Positions 43,999 to 53,496 of a stretch of DNA of 62,678 nt are shown here, piece by piece. Origin of the DNA: Acidobacteriota bacterium (lineage in GTDB: Bacteria; Acidobacteriota; Terriglobia; Terriglobales; Acidobacteriaceae). The DNA is taken from positions 1 through 62,678 of the forward strand of contig JAJZEA010000014.1 of the NCBI GenBank assembly GCA_021851335.1. Direction: 5' to 3'. Both the position numbers and the translations under genes were made by a program. The first letter of the stretch is position 1. Every line of letters begins with the position of its first letter. The notes beneath the pieces were generated by a model. It did not search any database and was not told the DNA's origin. It worked only from the letters and a program-made list of their open reading frames with translations.

Positions 43999-45641
43999 AC
44001 TTCCGCAAACGCATCAAAACACTCCAGCTTTACCGTTCCATCCGCTCGATAGTGGGTGTGAATCCTTTCCAGTGTGCTGTTCTTCTGCGGAAAATCGTTC
44101 CGATAATGTGCCCCGCGACTCTCGCATCGCGCGATTGCACACTCCAGCAACGCTCTGGAGACTTCGATCCGCGCCCGTGCCTCTGTAGCAACACGAGACG
44201 TAGATGCGCTGTTTTGAATGGAACAAACTTCCTCCGAGATCTTTTTCAGCGCCTCTCGCCCCTCATGCATTCGCTCGGCATCACGCAGTAAGCCGGCGCA
44301 TCTCCACATCATCCCACGCAGCGCATGGATAGCTGCTTCCAGGCGCTCGTTCGCTTCCACATTCGATACAGCCATCCACTGCTGCGAGGAAGAAGCATCT
44401 TCCCTGGTTTTGGGAATCGGAAGTTGTTCGCTATCAATAGCCATAGCCTTCGCAGCGCGCGCGCCAAAGACCAGGCCTTCCAGCAAGGAGTTGGAGGCCA
44501 GACGATTCGCTCCATGCACACCTGTCGCCGCCACTTCGCCAGCAGCAAACAGTCCCGCTACATTTGTCCTCCCGCAGAGATCAGTCTTCACCCCACCCAT
44601 CATGTAGTGCGCTGCCGGACTGACCGGAATTCGATCTCGATCCAGTCGCAGGCGATGCTCTGCCAGAAACCGACTAATGCCCGGAAACCGCTCCGTTAGT
44701 TGGATCCCTCGCACCGAGCGCATGTCCAGAAAAATTTTCCCGGGCTGTTTCGCTCCGTCTGCAAAACTCTCCTTCACCATGGCGCGCGCAACAATATCTC
44801 TCGGAGCCAGTTCCATCAATGGATGCACTCGCTCCATAAAGCGCTTACCTGCGGCATTCACGAGATGCGCACCCTCTCCGCGCAATGCCTCAGAGAGGAG
44901 AAATCGCGGCACACCCGGAATGCTCAGCGCAGTGGGGTGAAATTGATACATTTCCATATCGACGAGTACGGCCCCGGCTCTCAATGCCAACAGCAATCCA
45001 TCGCCCGTTGCAACGGCAGGATTGGTTGTTTCGCTGAAGACCTGCCCTGCGCCGCCCGTGGCCAACAGCGTAGCCCGCGATAACACATGCTGACTTCTCC
45101 CTTCGGCATCTCGCAACTCCGCACCCACTACGCGCTGGTCGTCCATCAGCAATGCGCACGCGGTCATCCACTCCGCAAACTCAATGTTTTTCTCCGACTG
45201 GGCTACAGCGGCCAATGCGCGGCCAATCTCCGCTCCGGTTGCATCCCCATTGGCATGCAAAATTCGCGCAACACTGTGCGCACCTTCCCGAGTCCGCAAC
45301 AGAGTCTCACCATTTCGATCAAAGTGGGTTCCCCACTTCAGCAGTTCGTCCACACGTTCCGGACCCTCACGCACCAGAATCTCCGCTGCAGCGCGATCCA
45401 CAAGTCCGTCACCAGCATCCAACGTATCCTGCAGATGCGATGCCACGTCGCTTGCCCCACCCATCGCCACAGCTATCCCGCCCTGTGCGTAGTGAGTATT
45501 CGATTCCCATCTGGCTTCTTTCGTCACCACCAGAACACGGCCATGCTCGGCCAGCGTCATCGCCGCTCGAAGCCCGGCAATTCCCGCTCCGAGCACAAGA
45601 AAATCCACCATTCGCGCAGAGTCTTTTTCACTCTCTCCCAT
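43920..45641 (-). CDS. nadB: L-aspartate oxidase
   Basis: 573 residues, somewhat longer than typical (about 530). FAD site LVLGAGIAGLRAAMTLAEHG, then THYAQGGIAVAMGG, LLATGGAGQVFSETTNPAVA, YQFHPTALSIPG, RGEGAHLVNAAGKRFM and the CGRTNVAGLFAAGEVAATGV loop. It oxidises aspartate to iminoaspartate for quinolinate and NAD synthesis. The long C-terminal tail ends in RMTAGAACGSVS, encoded antisense to the hydrolase gene. nadA and nadC are not in this window. The start at 45641 or an ATG at 45611 is possible; neither has a clear ribosome site. Confidence 0.95.
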   Translation of the reverse strand: MGESEKDSARMVDFLVLGAGIAGLRAAMTLAEHGRVLVVTKEARWESNTHYAQGGIAVAMGGASDVASHLQDTLDAGDGLVDRAAAEILVREGPERVDELLKWGTHFDRNGETLLRTREGAHSVARILHANGDATGAEIGRALAAVAQSEKNIEFAEWMTACALLMDDQRVVGAELRDAEGRSQHVLSRATLLATGGAGQVFSETTNPAVATGDGLLLALRAGAVLVDMEMYQFHPTALSIPGVPRFLLSEALRGEGAHLVNAAGKRFMERVHPLMELAPRDIVARAMVKESFADGAKQPGKIFLDMRSVRGIQLTERFPGISRFLAEHRLRLDRDRIPVSPAAHYMMGGVKTDLCGRTNVAGLFAAGEVAATGVHGANRLASNSLLEGLVFGARAAKAMAIDSEQLPIPKTREDASSSQQWMAVSNVEANERLEAAIHALRGMMWRCAGLLRDAERMHEGREALKKISEEVCSIQNSASTSRVATEARARIEVSRALLECAIARCESRGAHYRNDFPQKNSTLERIHTHYRADGTVKLECFDAFAEVHRDEENDSKSSIQRMTAGAACGSVS

Positions 45642-45715
45642 AACGTTTCAGGCTACCACTCCTGCCACATTCAGAGTCGACTCGCTCAATTCGCGCTTTC
45701 ATCACATGCGATACG

Positions 45716-46870
45716 ATGAAGAGTATGCAGACGATTCAGGTGCGGACCCAATCGACGGATTATCCCGTGCATGTCGGGACGGGATTGCTCACCGAAATCA
45801 CACGCTTCATCCGTAGCGCGTTGCGCAAAAGAAGCGCCGCAACGGCTATCAAGTCTTCTGCGCTCCCGCAACGAATCTTTGTGCTCACCTCGCCTGAGAT
45901 TTGGGCGCTCTGGTCTTCGCGCTTCCTTCAAAGCTTTGACTCACCACCCATTGTGCTGTTTCTGCCTGCCGGAGAGCGATTCAAGACGCTTGCCAGCATC
46001 GAGAAACTCAGCCGTCAGATGGCTGCCGCAGGCGGTGATCGCAGCTCGTTGCTGATTGCCTTTGGCGGTGGCATCATCGGCGATGTAGGCGGATTCCTGG
46101 CTGCCATCTTTATGCGTGGCATACCCTTTGTTCAGATTCCCACCACATTTCTCGCTCAGGTTGACTCCTCCATCGGCGGCAAAACAGGAGTCAATCTGCC
46201 CGAAGGCAAAAATCTCGTGGGAGCCTTTCATCACCCGCTTGTCGTCATCGCAGATATTGAAGTTCTGTCCACACTGCCTGACCGAGAACTTCGCGCCGGT
46301 TTCATAGAAAGTCTCAAAGCAGGCGTCATCCGCGATCGTGCTCTGTTTCGTTTCATGATCGCCAACTCCAAATCTCTGATCGAGCGCGATGCCGCAGTAA
46401 TCCAGAAAGTGATCGTGGCTTCCATCCGAATGAAGGCTGAGGTTGTCGGTGCGGACGAGCACGAGGGCGGCTTACGCATGATTTTGAATCTGGGCCATAC
46501 TCTCGGACATGCAATCGAAGCCGCGACCCGTTATCGCCAGTTGTTGCACGGCGAAGCTGTGGCATGGGGCATGATTGCCGCTTTCTTTGTAGCGCGCGAA
46601 CGCACCACAATCTCCGCTGCCGAATTCGATCGATTGCTCTCTGCGGTCATGCTCTACGGCCCATTCCCGCCGCTTCACCTGCGCGCAGATCGTTTGGTCG
46701 CGCTCACTGCCCGAGACAAGAAGCACCTCGGCAATCTGCGGCGATTTATTCTTCCGGTTGGCATCGGCAATGCCGTAGTCGCAGAGGACGTTACCCCAGA
46801 TGAACTACTCCAGGCTGCGCGCGCAATGCTCTCGATGGCCGCCATCCATGCGCAGGAGATACCAGTATGA
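45716..46870 (+). CDS. aroB: 3-dehydroquinate synthase
   Basis: 384 residues. NAD and metal motifs: IAFGGGIIGDVGGFLAAIF, QIPTTFLAQVDSSIGGKTGV, NLPEGKNLVGAFHHP, ADEHEGGLRMILNLGHTLGH and HGEAVAWGM. It cyclises DAHP to 3-dehydroquinate, the second shikimate step. The stop overlaps the menG start by four bases (ATGA). Chorismate synthase, the last common step, is encoded at 53.5-54.7 kb in another operon. Confidence 0.96.
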   Translation: MKSMQTIQVRTQSTDYPVHVGTGLLTEITRFIRSALRKRSAATAIKSSALPQRIFVLTSPEIWALWSSRFLQSFDSPPIVLFLPAGERFKTLASIEKLSRQMAAAGGDRSSLLIAFGGGIIGDVGGFLAAIFMRGIPFVQIPTTFLAQVDSSIGGKTGVNLPEGKNLVGAFHHPLVVIADIEVLSTLPDRELRAGFIESLKAGVIRDRALFRFMIANSKSLIERDAAVIQKVIVASIRMKAEVVGADEHEGGLRMILNLGHTLGHAIEAATRYRQLLHGEAVAWGMIAAFFVARERTTISAAEFDRLLSAVMLYGPFPPLHLRADRLVALTARDKKHLGNLRRFILPVGIGNAVVAEDVTPDELLQAARAMLSMAAIHAQEIPV

Positions 46871-47685
46871 CCACCAGGCAACCCTCCGCTGGCGCACTGC
46901 CGGAAGGAGCCAGGGACGAACAAAGCGCAGCTCATTCCGTGCGTCAGATGTTCAACTCCATTGCGCCACGATACGACCTGCTCAACCATCTACTTTCAGC
47001 CAATGTTGATCGTCTCTGGTGGTGGCGCGCAGCCCGCACATTTCGCGCAGTATTGGCGCGCCCGGATGCATTGATTGTTGACCTCTGCTGCGGCACCGGC
47101 GATATGACGATGGCCTTGCTGCGCCGCCGCCCCGCTGAATCCAAACCCATTCTGGCAGCTGATTTTGCTCATGAAATGTTACGCCGCGGCTCAGCCAAGT
47201 TCTCTCAGCGCGGAGCATTTGCCATCGAAGCGGATGCGCTTCACCTGCCCTTGCGCGATGCATCAGCAGACCTGATCACAACCGCATTCGGCTTCCGCAA
47301 TCTAGCCAATTACGCTCAGGGACTTCGCGAATTTGCACGCGTCCTGCGCCCGGGCGGTCAACTCGGCATCCTCGACTTCAGCGAACCCGAAGGTTTGCCG
47401 GGCAAAGCATATCAGTGGTATTTTCGTCACGTCGTTCCCGCTATTGGCAAGCTGGTCTATGGGCAATCTGGCCCTTATGAGTATCTTCCTGAGTCTGTTC
47501 GTCGCTTCCCTGCTCCTCATCAGCTTGTCGCGCAAATCGAAGCCTCGGGTTTTGTGAATGTACAGTGGACCCCGTACACGCTGGGAATTGCCGGGCTGTA
47601 CACGGCCACGCGAAGCAATGATCCCATTGCGGATTTTCCGCAATCGACCGACACTGGCAAATTTGAGCCGGGCAGTTTAGCCTGA
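46867..47685 (+). CDS. menG: Demethylmenaquinone methyltransferase (UbiE/MenG family)
   Basis: 272 residues. SAM-binding loop VDLCCGTGDMTMAL, the family start VRQMFNSIAPRYDLLNHLLS, TAFGFRNLANYAQGLREFA and LGILDFSEPEG, then WYFRHVVPAIGKL and YEYLPESVRRFP. It adds the ring methyl in menaquinone synthesis, last step. The chemistry pairs with aroB, since chorismate is the menaquinone precursor. ubiE is the alternative name. Confidence 0.94.
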   Translation: MTTRQPSAGALPEGARDEQSAAHSVRQMFNSIAPRYDLLNHLLSANVDRLWWWRAARTFRAVLARPDALIVDLCCGTGDMTMALLRRRPAESKPILAADFAHEMLRRGSAKFSQRGAFAIEADALHLPLRDASADLITTAFGFRNLANYAQGLREFARVLRPGGQLGILDFSEPEGLPGKAYQWYFRHVVPAIGKLVYGQSGPYEYLPESVRRFPAPHQLVAQIEASGFVNVQWTPYTLGIAGLYTATRSNDPIADFPQSTDTGKFEPGSLA

Positions 47686-47691
47686 ATTTCC

Positions 47692-49152
47692 ATGACCTTC
47701 ACTCCGCAGCATGTAGCCGTTTCATCCGAAGCAGTCAGGGCTAAGCGAAAGGTTGCCCTGCGATCCCTGCTGGCTGCGGCTGCGATGACTGCGCTCAAGC
47801 TGACCGCCGGTCTGCTCAGCGGTTCGCTCGGCGTGCTCTCTGACGCCGCTCACTCTGCGCTCGATCTCGCCGGCTCTGCCATCACTTTGTTCTCGGTGCG
47901 CGTCTCCGACATGCCCGCAGATGACGATCATCCATACGGTCATGCGAAATTTGAAAATCTCTCGGCTTTTGTAGAAGCCGGGCTTATGGTTATCTCCTGC
48001 GTATGGATCCTCGTGGAAGCCGTTCGCAGAATTCTCTCCGGGGATGCGGTTGTGCAGCACTCCATCTGGCCAGTCGCAGTCCTGATTCTTTCCATTGCTG
48101 TGGACTGGTGGCGTTCCCGCGCGTTGCGCCGAGCGGCAACGCAGTTTCAAAGCACTGCCCTTGCCACAGACGCCTTTCACTTTGCCTCGGATATCTGGTC
48201 CACGCTCGCAGTCCTCTGCGGACTTAGCCTCAGTTGGCTCGGCACCAGAAATCATATCCCTTTGCTGCATTTTGCCGATCCAATCGCAGCGATCGTCGTC
48301 TCTCTCATGATTCTGCACTTCACCTGGACACTGACGAGAGGTACTGTCGGCGCTCTGCTCGACGCAGCTCCTGTGGAAGCGCGCACTCGCGTCTTGCATG
48401 CCGTCGAGTCGGTACCGGGAGTGATTGCCGTCGAGCAGGCACGAGTTCGCAGCGCCGGTTCAATCACCTTTGCCGACCTCACTCTTGCCCTCCCTCGCTC
48501 CTACACCTTCGAGCACACAGGGGAACTGGTTCGCGCCGCCACACAGGCTGTGCATAGCGTCGTTCCTGACGCCGATGTCGTCATTCACACCATTCCCCGC
48601 GAAACCGCTACCGAAAGCATCTTTGATCGCGTGCGAGCAGTCGCCGCGCGCAATAATGTCGCCGTCCATGAAGTGAGTGTCCAGTCTGTGGCCGATAAGC
48701 TTCGCGTGGAACTACATCTCGAATTGAACGAAAATCTGTCACTCGCCGAAGCACATAGCTTTGTCACCAGCATGGAGGCGGAAATTCTGCGGGAGATCCC
48801 CGAACTTTCCGAAGTCCTTACGCATATCGAAAGTGAACCCTCAACCATCGAAAATCCTGTTGTCCTCGATGACGCTGCCGAGACAAAGGAACAGTTGGAA
48901 GTACTGCGTCTGGAAAATTCATTGCGACAGACTGCCTCTCAATTCCACGAGGTTCTCGATATTCATGCCATCCTGATTGGTCGTACTGAAGATCATCTGC
49001 AGGTCAGCTTCCATTGCACCATGCCCGATGCTCTGCCAATGTCGCGTGTACATCAGGTCATCACCGATCTTGAAGATCAATTCAAACTCGTCTGCCCGGA
49101 AGTTTACAAGGTTCTCATCCATCCTGAACCACAGACCGATAACCTGCGCTGA
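47692..49152 (+). CDS. Cation diffusion facilitator transporter with extended C-terminus
   Basis: 486 residues versus about 300 for the family. Six helices in residues about 20-215, with Zn-site motifs SDAAHSALDLAGS and DAFHFASDIWSTLAV. The predicted cytosolic part has three consecutive ferredoxin-like segments: about 215-305 (the normal dimer domain), about 305-385 (VHEVSVQSVADKLRVELHLE to LTHIESEP) and about 400-480 (LDIHAILIGRTEDHLQVSF to VLIHPEPQ). It exports Zn, Fe, Mn or Co by proton exchange; the metal is unknown. The next gene, OsmC-like, begins 14 bases later. Confidence 0.9.
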   Translation: MTFTPQHVAVSSEAVRAKRKVALRSLLAAAAMTALKLTAGLLSGSLGVLSDAAHSALDLAGSAITLFSVRVSDMPADDDHPYGHAKFENLSAFVEAGLMVISCVWILVEAVRRILSGDAVVQHSIWPVAVLILSIAVDWWRSRALRRAATQFQSTALATDAFHFASDIWSTLAVLCGLSLSWLGTRNHIPLLHFADPIAAIVVSLMILHFTWTLTRGTVGALLDAAPVEARTRVLHAVESVPGVIAVEQARVRSAGSITFADLTLALPRSYTFEHTGELVRAATQAVHSVVPDADVVIHTIPRETATESIFDRVRAVAARNNVAVHEVSVQSVADKLRVELHLELNENLSLAEAHSFVTSMEAEILREIPELSEVLTHIESEPSTIENPVVLDDAAETKEQLEVLRLENSLRQTASQFHEVLDIHAILIGRTEDHLQVSFHCTMPDALPMSRVHQVITDLEDQFKLVCPEVYKVLIHPEPQTDNLR

Positions 49153-49166
49153 ACGGAGAACGAATC

Positions 49167-49598
49167 ATGATTGCCTCCAGCGAGTGGAAACCAAATCAAT
49201 CGAATCCACAATCATTTCTCGCACGATCAGAATCTGGCCACTGTCTCACACTTGACACCAGCGACGAGCACGCGGATGGTCCAAGCCCGGTCGAACTGGT
49301 GCTCATGGCGCTTTGCAGTTGCACCTCCGTCGATGTTGTCAGCATCCTGCAAAAAAAGCGCGAACCGCTCACAGGATTGACGGTCACGGCTCACGCTTCA
49401 CGGCGCGACGAGCATCCGCGTTCGTTCCAATCCATCCGACTGGTTTACAAAGTCTCAGGGGTCGTCAATCGCAAGGCAGTGGAGGACGCCGTGGCACTAT
49501 CCAAAAATAAATATTGTTCAGTCTCCGCGATGTTGACGGGGACCGCTTCCATTCATGCGGAAGTTGAATTGGATCCATCGGATTCGATTGGTGACTGA
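49167..49598 (+). CDS. OsmC/Ohr-family protein
   Basis: 143 residues. The redox helix ALCSCTSVDVVSILQKKR has the first conserved Cys region, and NKYCSVSAML contains the second. PSPVELVLMALCSC precedes the first cysteine and is typical of OsmC-like proteins (YhfA type). It may reduce organic hydroperoxides, but YhfA-like members are poorly characterised. It is probably cotranscribed with the CDF transporter gene. Confidence 0.88.
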   Translation: MIASSEWKPNQSNPQSFLARSESGHCLTLDTSDEHADGPSPVELVLMALCSCTSVDVVSILQKKREPLTGLTVTAHASRRDEHPRSFQSIRLVYKVSGVVNRKAVEDAVALSKNKYCSVSAMLTGTASIHAEVELDPSDSIGD

Positions 49599-49638
49599 CC
49601 CACCAAGCAAGCGCGCGTGAAGCAACACTGGAGCTGCC

Positions 49639-50427
49639 ATGGCGATGGGCACATTTCGTAATGTATTTCAGACTCTGCTCCTGCTGGCTGCACTCGTGTC
49701 CACCAGCCTTCTCTTCACCGTACTCACCATGCACTTCGCCATTCACGGAGCGGAGGTGCGTGTACCTTCTCTGCACGGTATGACTCTGGAAGAAGCGCGA
49801 ACTCAGACTGCCGGACTCGACCTGAATCTCGCTGTCGATCACAGTTATTACTCGACCGACGTTGCCTCTGGGCACATCGTCAGCCAGTCACCTCCGGCTG
49901 GAACTGTGGTGCGCCGCGAATGGCAGGTACGCGTTTCACAAAGCCTGGGTCCGCAACGCGTGATCGTGCCGACAGTGATCGGCGAACAAGAACGGGCTGC
50001 CATGCTGACTCTGCGTGGAAACGGCTTGCAATCCGGCATTGCCGCCCATCTTCCTGACGATTCACAAGCTGCCGGAACGGTCATCGCTCAGGATCCCCCG
50101 GCCAAGGCCGTCGGGATTGAGCAGCCCTTTGTTCATCTTCTCGTTGCCACCCCGGACACCAGCGAGGTCAATGGATTCGTCATGCCCAACCTCGTCGGAA
50201 TGTCCATCAATAATGTGCGCGCACCACTCGCCAAAGTCGGTATCGAGCTTGCTCCGCTTCGCACCGCCGACAATCCCGTGCAAAGTGTTGCCGCTGTGCT
50301 TCCGCAGGGAACCACGCCTGCTCCAGTACATCCGCTCATCCAACCCGGCTCGATCGTGCATCAGGAACCCGCTGCCGGGACTCGCATCGCAGTTGGGGAC
50401 AGGGTTTTTCTCACTGTCGCGCGTTAG
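49639..50427 (+). CDS. PASTA-domain membrane protein
   Basis: 262 residues. One N-terminal helix (TLLLLAALVSTSLLFTVL), then three PASTA domains at about 38-105, 108-175 and 178-260. Each has the PxxxGMxxxxA pattern, for example VPSLHGMTLEEAR, VPTVIGEQERAAM and MPNLVGMSINNVR. PASTA domains bind muropeptides or beta-lactams when attached to kinases or PBPs; here no enzyme domain is fused. It might be a sensor or peptidoglycan-binding protein. It converges on rsmB. Confidence 0.85.
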   Translation: MAMGTFRNVFQTLLLLAALVSTSLLFTVLTMHFAIHGAEVRVPSLHGMTLEEARTQTAGLDLNLAVDHSYYSTDVASGHIVSQSPPAGTVVRREWQVRVSQSLGPQRVIVPTVIGEQERAAMLTLRGNGLQSGIAAHLPDDSQAAGTVIAQDPPAKAVGIEQPFVHLLVATPDTSEVNGFVMPNLVGMSINNVRAPLAKVGIELAPLRTADNPVQSVAAVLPQGTTPAPVHPLIQPGSIVHQEPAAGTRIAVGDRVFLTVAR

Positions 50428-50477
50428 CGCAACTGGAGGTTTCTTGTACTCGCGGTTGTGATTTCCACCGAATGCAT

Positions 50478-50493
50478 CATCCCCGTTGGGATG
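50478..50493. terminator. Small hairpin between PASTA gene and rsmB
   Basis: CATCCC at 50478-50483 and GGGATG at 50488-50493 flank a CGTT tetraloop. There is no T-run, but AACGGG at 50504-50509 can pair with CCCGTT at 50482-50487 as an alternative. It lies between convergent genes, so a weak terminator is possible. Confidence 0.35.
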
Positions 50494-50558
50494 GAGGAGC
50501 TAAAACGGGTCGTGTCAGGCTTCTTGCTTCTGGCTACTGCTTATGGCTGAAATGCGCT

Positions 50559-51989
50559 CTACCCTGACGCGCTCCGTCGCTCCAGCATCGCGACAAAGAA
50601 CCCATCCGTGCGCACCACCCGCTCCGCATCCAGTTGCTTCGGCAGCAGCCAGAGCGTACCGTCCGGCTGCAATCCGCTCATAAGCGACTGCACACCCGTC
50701 TCCGTCAATCGTCCATCCTCTCTCAATCGAGCGACTTCATCGCGAAGCGAGCGCAAATGCCACTCCGGACGAGCCGCCAACGCAGCAGCCATCACCTGTT
50801 CATTTTCTTCCTGCTCCAGCGAGCAGGTGGAATACACGATGCGTCGAGACGACGCATCCATCGCAGCCTGCAACAGCGCGCTCTGTCGCTCCGCAAAGAC
50901 GGATAAATCGTCTTCAGAAAGTCGGTGACGTATCTCCGGATTCCGTCCAAGAGTTCCAGTTCCACTGCATGGCGCATCCACCAGAACCAGATCCCATTGT
51001 CGGACTGGCGGATGCGCAATCGACTCCACGGCATCCGCGTGATGCATCCGAATGCGTTCTGCCCAGGGGAACGAGTTCATCGCCGCCATCCGCTCTCGCA
51101 TCGCTTCCAGCCGTAGCCCGCTCACATCCCATGCGTCAATCTCTGCATCCGGATTGTTCTCGGCAAGAATCATCGTCTTGCCCCCTGGCGCTGCGCAGCA
51201 ATCCAGAATCCGCCTTCCCGCTCCAGCCAACTCAGCGACCAGTTGCGATCCTTCATCCTGCACACGTACCCTGCCGCCTCGCAGCCAATCCGCAATCCGG
51301 ACTGTCGTCCCGCGCAAATGCCGCGCACACGTCAGCAGTCCTCCTGCTTCCAGCACAATCCCGGCCGCTTCCATCTCGCCCATCACTTTCGCGTCCATCA
51401 TGCGCAGATGAGTCTCCGGCACTAGCTGGTCATGTTCGCAAATCCACTTCACCGGCTCCAACCCAAAATGATCGACCCACCGCTTCACCATCCATTCCGG
51501 ATGTGCGGTCACCCTGGCCAGTTCCGCCGAATCATGCGCTATTGCCGCCTCGACTCGTTCCCATGCAACGGCTGCAATCCTGCGCAGAACGGCATTCACC
51601 ATTCTCGACGCATGCTCGTGGCCGGCTGCGCGGCACAACGCAACACTTTCGCCAATCGCCGCATGAGCGGGAATTCTGTCCATCCACAGCAACTGATACG
51701 CACCCAATCGAAGCGCAATCCGGATCGGCAGATCGAGCTTTGCAGAGGGGCGCGCAAGATAGCCGCCGATGAGCTTATCCAGGAGTATCTGCCACCGCAG
51801 AGTGCCCATCACCAGCGCCGTGGCAAGGTCACGATCCTGCGCGCTCAGCCGAGCCACTCGCTCGCTGCGCAACAGATCATCCGCATGATCGCGTGACTTT
51901 TCCAACTGCACCAGGATGTGAAATGCAGCCGAGCGCGACGGAGCGCTCTGCATCGTTCGTCCGCGTGCTTCGCCTTGTCGCTTCGGCAA
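50559..51989 (-). CDS. rsmB: 16S rRNA m5C967 methyltransferase
   Basis: 476 residues. The N-terminal NusB-like domain (about 15-140: AFHILVQLEKSRDHADDLL, RLGAYQLLWMDRIPAHAAI) is fused to a SAM methyltransferase domain. Motifs: VQDEGSQLVAELAGAGRRIL, DCCAAPGGKTMILAEN, LVDAPCSGTGTLGRNPEIR and the catalytic cysteine in YSTCSLEQEENE. It methylates C967 of 16S rRNA. The start is TTG at 51989 with GGAGGG upstream; an ATG 12 codons later is the alternative. The def-fmt-rsmB order is a typical operon. Confidence 0.94.
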   Translation of the reverse strand: MPKRQGEARGRTMQSAPSRSAAFHILVQLEKSRDHADDLLRSERVARLSAQDRDLATALVMGTLRWQILLDKLIGGYLARPSAKLDLPIRIALRLGAYQLLWMDRIPAHAAIGESVALCRAAGHEHASRMVNAVLRRIAAVAWERVEAAIAHDSAELARVTAHPEWMVKRWVDHFGLEPVKWICEHDQLVPETHLRMMDAKVMGEMEAAGIVLEAGGLLTCARHLRGTTVRIADWLRGGRVRVQDEGSQLVAELAGAGRRILDCCAAPGGKTMILAENNPDAEIDAWDVSGLRLEAMRERMAAMNSFPWAERIRMHHADAVESIAHPPVRQWDLVLVDAPCSGTGTLGRNPEIRHRLSEDDLSVFAERQSALLQAAMDASSRRIVYSTCSLEQEENEQVMAAALAARPEWHLRSLRDEVARLREDGRLTETGVQSLMSGLQPDGTLWLLPKQLDAERVVRTDGFFVAMLERRSASG

Positions 51990-52961
51990 CTATCCCTCCG
52001 AGCGTGAATCGACAGCCCCGAAACGCATCCCGGAAGACAGCGCGAATCCCCGCACAAACGCCGCCGCGGTTCCTCGATTGCGGCCCTCCAATTGAAGCTC
52101 TTCCATCTCCAACCACGTCGCCGCTGCGCAGGCCACAAACAACCGCTCGCCTTCCACCATCACACGACCCGGCAAAGACTCTTTCGCAATCTCCGCTCGC
52201 TCCATTCGATGCACAATCAGCTTCTTGCCTTCCCACGTCGTAAATGCTCCTGGCCACGGCTGAAATCCACGCCAGCGATTCCACAACTCCGTCGCAGTAT
52301 GCGATGCAAAATCCATTCGGCCATCTTCACGCTCGAGCAACCGCGCGATCGTCGCCTGGCTTTCATCCTGCGGCCTGGGCTGAATGCTTCCATCCGCCAG
52401 CCCGGATAGCGTCTCCATCATCAGCGGAGCACCTGCGCTTGCCAGCAAGGAAAAAAGCTCAACCGCAGTATGCTCTGGCTGAATGGGTATCGCCTGTTGC
52501 AACAAAATCGGTCCAGTATCCAGCCCCACATCCAGCAGCATCGTGGTGTTTCCGGTGATCGCATCTCCCGTTGCCAACGCCCACTGTATGGGTGCGGCTC
52601 CGCGATGTCGCGGCAGTAATGAGCCGTGCAGATTGATGCAGCCAAGCGGTGGCAGCTTCAACATCCATTCCGGCAGTATCCGTCCATACGCGACCACCAC
52701 CATCACATCGGGAGCTATCTGCTCCAACGTCTGCCGCAGCGCTTCGTTGCTGCGAATCTTTTCCGGCTGCGCCACGCTCAGTCCAAGCTGCTGCGCGCGC
52801 ACCTTCACCGCCGGCGCAGTCATCGTCTGTTTCCGCCCCACGGGTCGATCCGGCTGCGTCATCACCAGTGCAATCTCATGTCCGGCAGCATGCAGAGCTT
52901 CCAGCGTTGGCACTGCAAATGCTGGCGTTCCGCAATACACAAGCCGCAGCTTTCTCACCAC
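51990..52961 (-). CDS. fmt: Methionyl-tRNA formyltransferase
   Basis: 323 residues. RLVYCGTPAFAVPTLEAL at the N-terminus, VVVAYGRILPEWML, INLHGSLLPRHRGAAPIQWA (catalytic Asn-His loop), LLDVGLDTGPILLQQ and a C-terminal domain with WRGFQPWPGAFTTW. It formylates initiator Met-tRNA; def in the same operon later removes formyl from new proteins. The GTG at 52961 or the next codon, GTG at 52958, is the start; both overlap the def stop. Confidence 0.96.
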   Translation of the reverse strand: MVRKLRLVYCGTPAFAVPTLEALHAAGHEIALVMTQPDRPVGRKQTMTAPAVKVRAQQLGLSVAQPEKIRSNEALRQTLEQIAPDVMVVVAYGRILPEWMLKLPPLGCINLHGSLLPRHRGAAPIQWALATGDAITGNTTMLLDVGLDTGPILLQQAIPIQPEHTAVELFSLLASAGAPLMMETLSGLADGSIQPRPQDESQATIARLLEREDGRMDFASHTATELWNRWRGFQPWPGAFTTWEGKKLIVHRMERAEIAKESLPGRVMVEGERLFVACAAATWLEMEELQLEGRNRGTAAAFVRGFALSSGMRFGAVDSRSEG

Positions 52962-53464
52962 TCCCCCGCGCGCTGCATCTTGCGAATTTTGCGTAACGCC
53001 AGGTCGCGTTTCAGCCCACTGATGCGAAAAATAAACAGAACACCATCGAGATGGTCGATCTCGTGCTGCATACAGCGGGAGAGCAATTCCTCGCCCTCGG
53101 CTTCAAACCACTTTCCATGTTCATCCTGCGCTCGAACAGTCACCCTGGCGGCTCGCACCACCTTTTCGCGAATCTCCGGAAAACTCAGGCAGCCTTCTTC
53201 TTCATACAGCTTGCCGGCGCGCTCAATGATCTCCGGATTCACGAGCACCATCTTCTGCTCCGGATCTTTGCCCCCGCTCAGGTCAATCACCGTCACTCGC
53301 CTGGAAACGCCTACCTGCGGTGCTGCCAGCCCGATGCCCTGCGCCGCATACATCGTCTCGAACATGTCACTCACAAAACTCTGCAACGCGTCGTCAAAGT
53401 CCATCACCGGTTCCCCGGGTCGCTGCAACACCGGGTCGGGAAATTTTCTGATCGGTAGAATCAT
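52955..53464 (-). CDS. def: Peptide deformylase
   Basis: 169 residues. The three signature motifs are complete: GIGLAAPQVG, EGCLSFPE (metal Cys) and QHEIDHLDG (metal His pair). It removes the formyl group from nascent proteins. Sequence begins MILPIRKFPDPVLQRPGEPV, the usual start. Overlaps fmt by 7 bases; aroC lies 32 bases upstream. Confidence 0.97.
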   Translation of the reverse strand: MILPIRKFPDPVLQRPGEPVMDFDDALQSFVSDMFETMYAAQGIGLAAPQVGVSRRVTVIDLSGGKDPEQKMVLVNPEIIERAGKLYEEEGCLSFPEIREKVVRAARVTVRAQDEHGKWFEAEGEELLSRCMQHEIDHLDGVLFIFRISGLKRDLALRKIRKMQRAGEW

Positions 53465-53496
53465 CCTGCCTGTCCGTATCCATTCCTGGAATATCT

